Shown here piece after piece: positions 62,195 to 64,000 of a stretch of DNA of 64,000 bases. Both the position numbers and the translations under genes were made by a program. Where the stretch lies: NCBI RefSeq assembly GCF_900115045.1, contig NZ_FOVC01000001.1, forward strand, positions 62,001 through 126,000, in the 5' to 3' direction. Source of the DNA: Izhakiella capsodis (GTDB lineage Bacteria > Pseudomonadota > Gammaproteobacteria > Enterobacterales > Enterobacteriaceae). The notes under the pieces are model-generated. The model was given only the letters and a program-made list of their open reading frames with translations. It was not told the origin of the DNA and made no database searches. Numbering within the stretch: the first letter of the stretch is position 1; the number at the start of each line of letters is the position of its first letter.

Positions 62195-64000
62195 ATGAAA
62201 TGGATCTGTAGTTTAGGACTGGTGGCCATGCTGGCTTGTCAGCCGGTGATAGCTGAAACGCTTTTTGGACATCATCCCCTGACGGCGCAGGCTCGGGATG
62301 CGTTTGTTAATGACCTGATAAAAAAAATGACCCTGGACGAAAAAATCGGCCAGCTGCGGCTGATTAGCGTTGGTCCGGATAACCCGAAACAGGCGATCCG
62401 CGAGATGATTAAAAAAGGGCAGGTTGGCGCCATTTTTAATACCGTCACCCGCCCCGATATTCGTGAAATGCAGGATCAGGTGATGCAGCTCAGCCGCCTG
62501 AAGATCCCACTTTTTTTTGCCTATGACGTTATCCACGGTCAACGTACGGTGTTTCCTATCACGCTTGGACTGGCCTCCAGCTGGGATCTGGATGCGGTAA
62601 GTACCGTCGGGCGTATATCGGCGTATGAAGCGGCGGATGACGGTCTGAATATGACCTGGGCGCCAATGGTGGATATAACGCGCGATCCGCGCTGGGGCCG
62701 CGTTTCGGAAGGTTTCGGCGAGGACACCTACCTGACATCGCAAATGGGCAGGGCAATGGTGCTGGCCATGCAGGGTAGAAGTCCGGCTGAGCGCTATAAC
62801 GTAATGACCAGCGTTAAGCACTTCGCCGCGTACGGTGCCGTTGAAGGCGGTCGCGATTACAACAGCGTTGATATGAGCCTCCAGCGTTTGTTTCAGGACT
62901 ATCTGCCGGGTTACAAAGCTGCGCTGGATGCTGGCAGCGGCGGTGTCATGGTGGCGCTAAACTCACTCAACGGTGTACCGGCCACGGCTGACAGCTGGCT
63001 GCTCAAGGATGTTCTGCGTAGCAGCTGGGGTTTTAAGGGGATTACCATCAGCGATCACGGGGCGATTAAAGAGTTGATGCAGCACGGTGTTGCCAGCGAT
63101 CCGCGGGATGCGGTGCGCATTGCGATTACCTCCGGCGTCAATATGAGTATGAGTGATGAATATTACAGTAACTATTTGCCAGGGCTGGTGAAAAGCGGTG
63201 CGGTGAGCGAAATGGAAATTGATGATGCGGTGCGTCATGTCCTGAACGTTAAATACGAGATGGGATTATTTAACGATCCCGATAGTCATCTGGGGCCGAA
63301 GGGCAGTGACCCAATCAATACTAACGCAGAAAGTCGCCTGCACCGTCCGCAAGCGCGTGATGTCGCACGCAAAAGTCTGGTACTGCTGAAAAACCGCCTG
63401 GAAACACTGCCGCTGAAAAAATCCGGCACCATTGCGGTTATCGGTCCCCTGGCGGACAGCAAGCGTGACATCATGGGCAGCTGGTCGGCTGCGGGTGTGG
63501 CCGGACAGTCGATTACCGTACTGCAGGGAATTCGCAATGCGGTCGGTGACAAGGCGGTGGTGAGGTTCCAGAAGGGGGCGAATGTTACTGACAACAACGG
63601 CATCCAGGCTTTTCTTAACCTGTACGAACATGCGGTCAGCGTCGATCCGCGCCCAGCGGAAAAAATGATCGACGACGCGCTCGCCATAGCGGAAAAGTCA
63701 GATGTGATTGTCGCGGTCGTTGGGGAGTCACAGGGTATGGCTCACGAGGCATCAAGTCGCAGCGATATTACTCTTCCGCCCAGTCAGCGTCGGCTGCTGG
63801 ATGCGCTTAAAACTACCGGTAAGCCGCTGGTTATGGTGCTGATGAACGGCCGGCCGCTGGCGCTGGTAAAAGAGGATGAGCAGGCAGATGCGATACTGGA
63901 GACCTGGTTCAGCGGCACTGAGGGCGGTAATGCCATTGCCGACGTGCTGTTTGGTGATTACAACCCCTCCGGTAAGCTGCCGATGTCGTTCCCGCGCTCC
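62195..64000 (+). CDS. bglX: Periplasmic beta-glucosidase BglX, 5' part
   Basis: The frame stays open from the ATG at 62195 to the window end, 602 codons without a stop, so the gene is cut off (the E. coli protein has 765 residues). A signal peptide is seen (MKWICSLGLVAMLACQPVIA). The GH3 N-terminal domain reads KMTLDEKIGQL, FFAYDVIHGQRTVFP, WAPMVDITRDPRWGR and SVKHFAAYGAVEGG, with the nucleophile Asp in GITISDHGAIKEL. The second domain (from about 385) has SLVLLKN and AVVGESQGMAHEA. It hydrolyses beta-glucosides in the periplasm. It is divergent from dld. Confidence 0.95.
   Translation, partial: MKWICSLGLVAMLACQPVIAETLFGHHPLTAQARDAFVNDLIKKMTLDEKIGQLRLISVGPDNPKQAIREMIKKGQVGAIFNTVTRPDIREMQDQVMQLSRLKIPLFFAYDVIHGQRTVFPITLGLASSWDLDAVSTVGRISAYEAADDGLNMTWAPMVDITRDPRWGRVSEGFGEDTYLTSQMGRAMVLAMQGRSPAERYNVMTSVKHFAAYGAVEGGRDYNSVDMSLQRLFQDYLPGYKAALDAGSGGVMVALNSLNGVPATADSWLLKDVLRSSWGFKGITISDHGAIKELMQHGVASDPRDAVRIAITSGVNMSMSDEYYSNYLPGLVKSGAVSEMEIDDAVRHVLNVKYEMGLFNDPDSHLGPKGSDPINTNAESRLHRPQARDVARKSLVLLKNRLETLPLKKSGTIAVIGPLADSKRDIMGSWSAAGVAGQSITVLQGIRNAVGDKAVVRFQKGANVTDNNGIQAFLNLYEHAVSVDPRPAEKMIDDALAIAEKSDVIVAVVGESQGMAHEASSRSDITLPPSQRRLLDALKTTGKPLVMVLMNGRPLALVKEDEQADAILETWFSGTEGGNAIADVLFGDYNPSGKLPMSFPRS

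Noticed and set aside
1..64000. CRISPR arrays, prophage genes, toxin-antitoxin or defence systems
   Set aside because: No regularly spaced direct repeats and no characteristic proteins of these systems were seen in any frame.

Overview
The window looks like a chromosomal segment from an Enterobacterales bacterium, most likely of the Erwinia/Pantoea group (Erwiniaceae). Most proteins are close, full-length matches to Escherichia coli core proteins. The gene order follows the E. coli tol-pal / nadA / aroG / gal / mod / bio / uvrB / moa interval (about 17 min) and then moves to a block of genes that E. coli carries elsewhere (yohD, pbpG, dld, bglX, dusC). The genus assignment is inference from memory of protein families and gene order; no database search was possible.

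Layout. 1-5.3 kb: end of ybgC, then tolQ-tolR-tolA-tolB-pal-cpoB (Tol-Pal envelope machine). 5.4-5.7 kb: two identical tRNA-Lys(UUU) genes with promoter and terminator. 5.7-13.3 kb: accessory DNA between the tRNAs and nadA, made of about 1.9 kb without a recognisable gene and then an L-rhamnonate catabolic cluster (rhmT, rhmD, an iron-dependent alcohol dehydrogenase, rhmA) separated by decayed DNA. 13.3-18.9 kb: ogt-like gene, nadA-pnuC under a NadR box, zitB, ybgS, aroG. 18.9-23.2 kb (minus): gpmA and galTKM, which lacks galE but keeps the gal operator and promoter. 23.3-28.6 kb: modF, modE, the small gene acrZ, modABC behind a ModE box. 28.7-32.5 kb: ybhA, pgl, ybhB, an MDR oxidoreductase. 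32.5-37.5 kb: bioA divergent from bioBFCD across a BirA operator, then an orphan ABC ATPase. 38.2-42.1 kb: uvrB with an SOS box and a pair of DnaA boxes, then ybhK. 42.2-45.1 kb: moaABCDE behind a ModE-like palindrome and a molybdenum-cofactor riboswitch. 45.1-46.1 kb: a broken yaiW-like (DUF1615) lipoprotein gene. 46.7-52.2 kb: ybhL, ybhQ, rhlE, dusC, an MFS transporter. 52.2-64.0 kb: an L,D-transpeptidase, a GH15 glucanase, a DedA protein, pbpG, a large MscS channel, dld, and bglX, which runs off the right end.

How the genes fit together. The window carries linked molybdenum functions (ModABC uptake, ModE regulator, ModF, MoaA-E cofactor synthesis), a complete biotin ring-assembly set, the first NAD precursor steps (NadA plus PnuC salvage), and envelope or peptidoglycan functions at both ends (Tol-Pal; LdtB, PbpG, MscS). 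The accessory part is a short catabolic route from L-rhamnonate to pyruvate and L-lactaldehyde, with a probable lactaldehyde reductase.

I found no CRISPR array, phage, integrase, intact insertion sequence or defence system, and no convincing new biological system. The best leads are the gal operon that lost galE but kept its control region, the regulator-less rhm cluster next to tRNA genes, the orphan ABC ATPase with damaged motifs, the yaiW pseudogene with precise lesions, and the extended LdtB.
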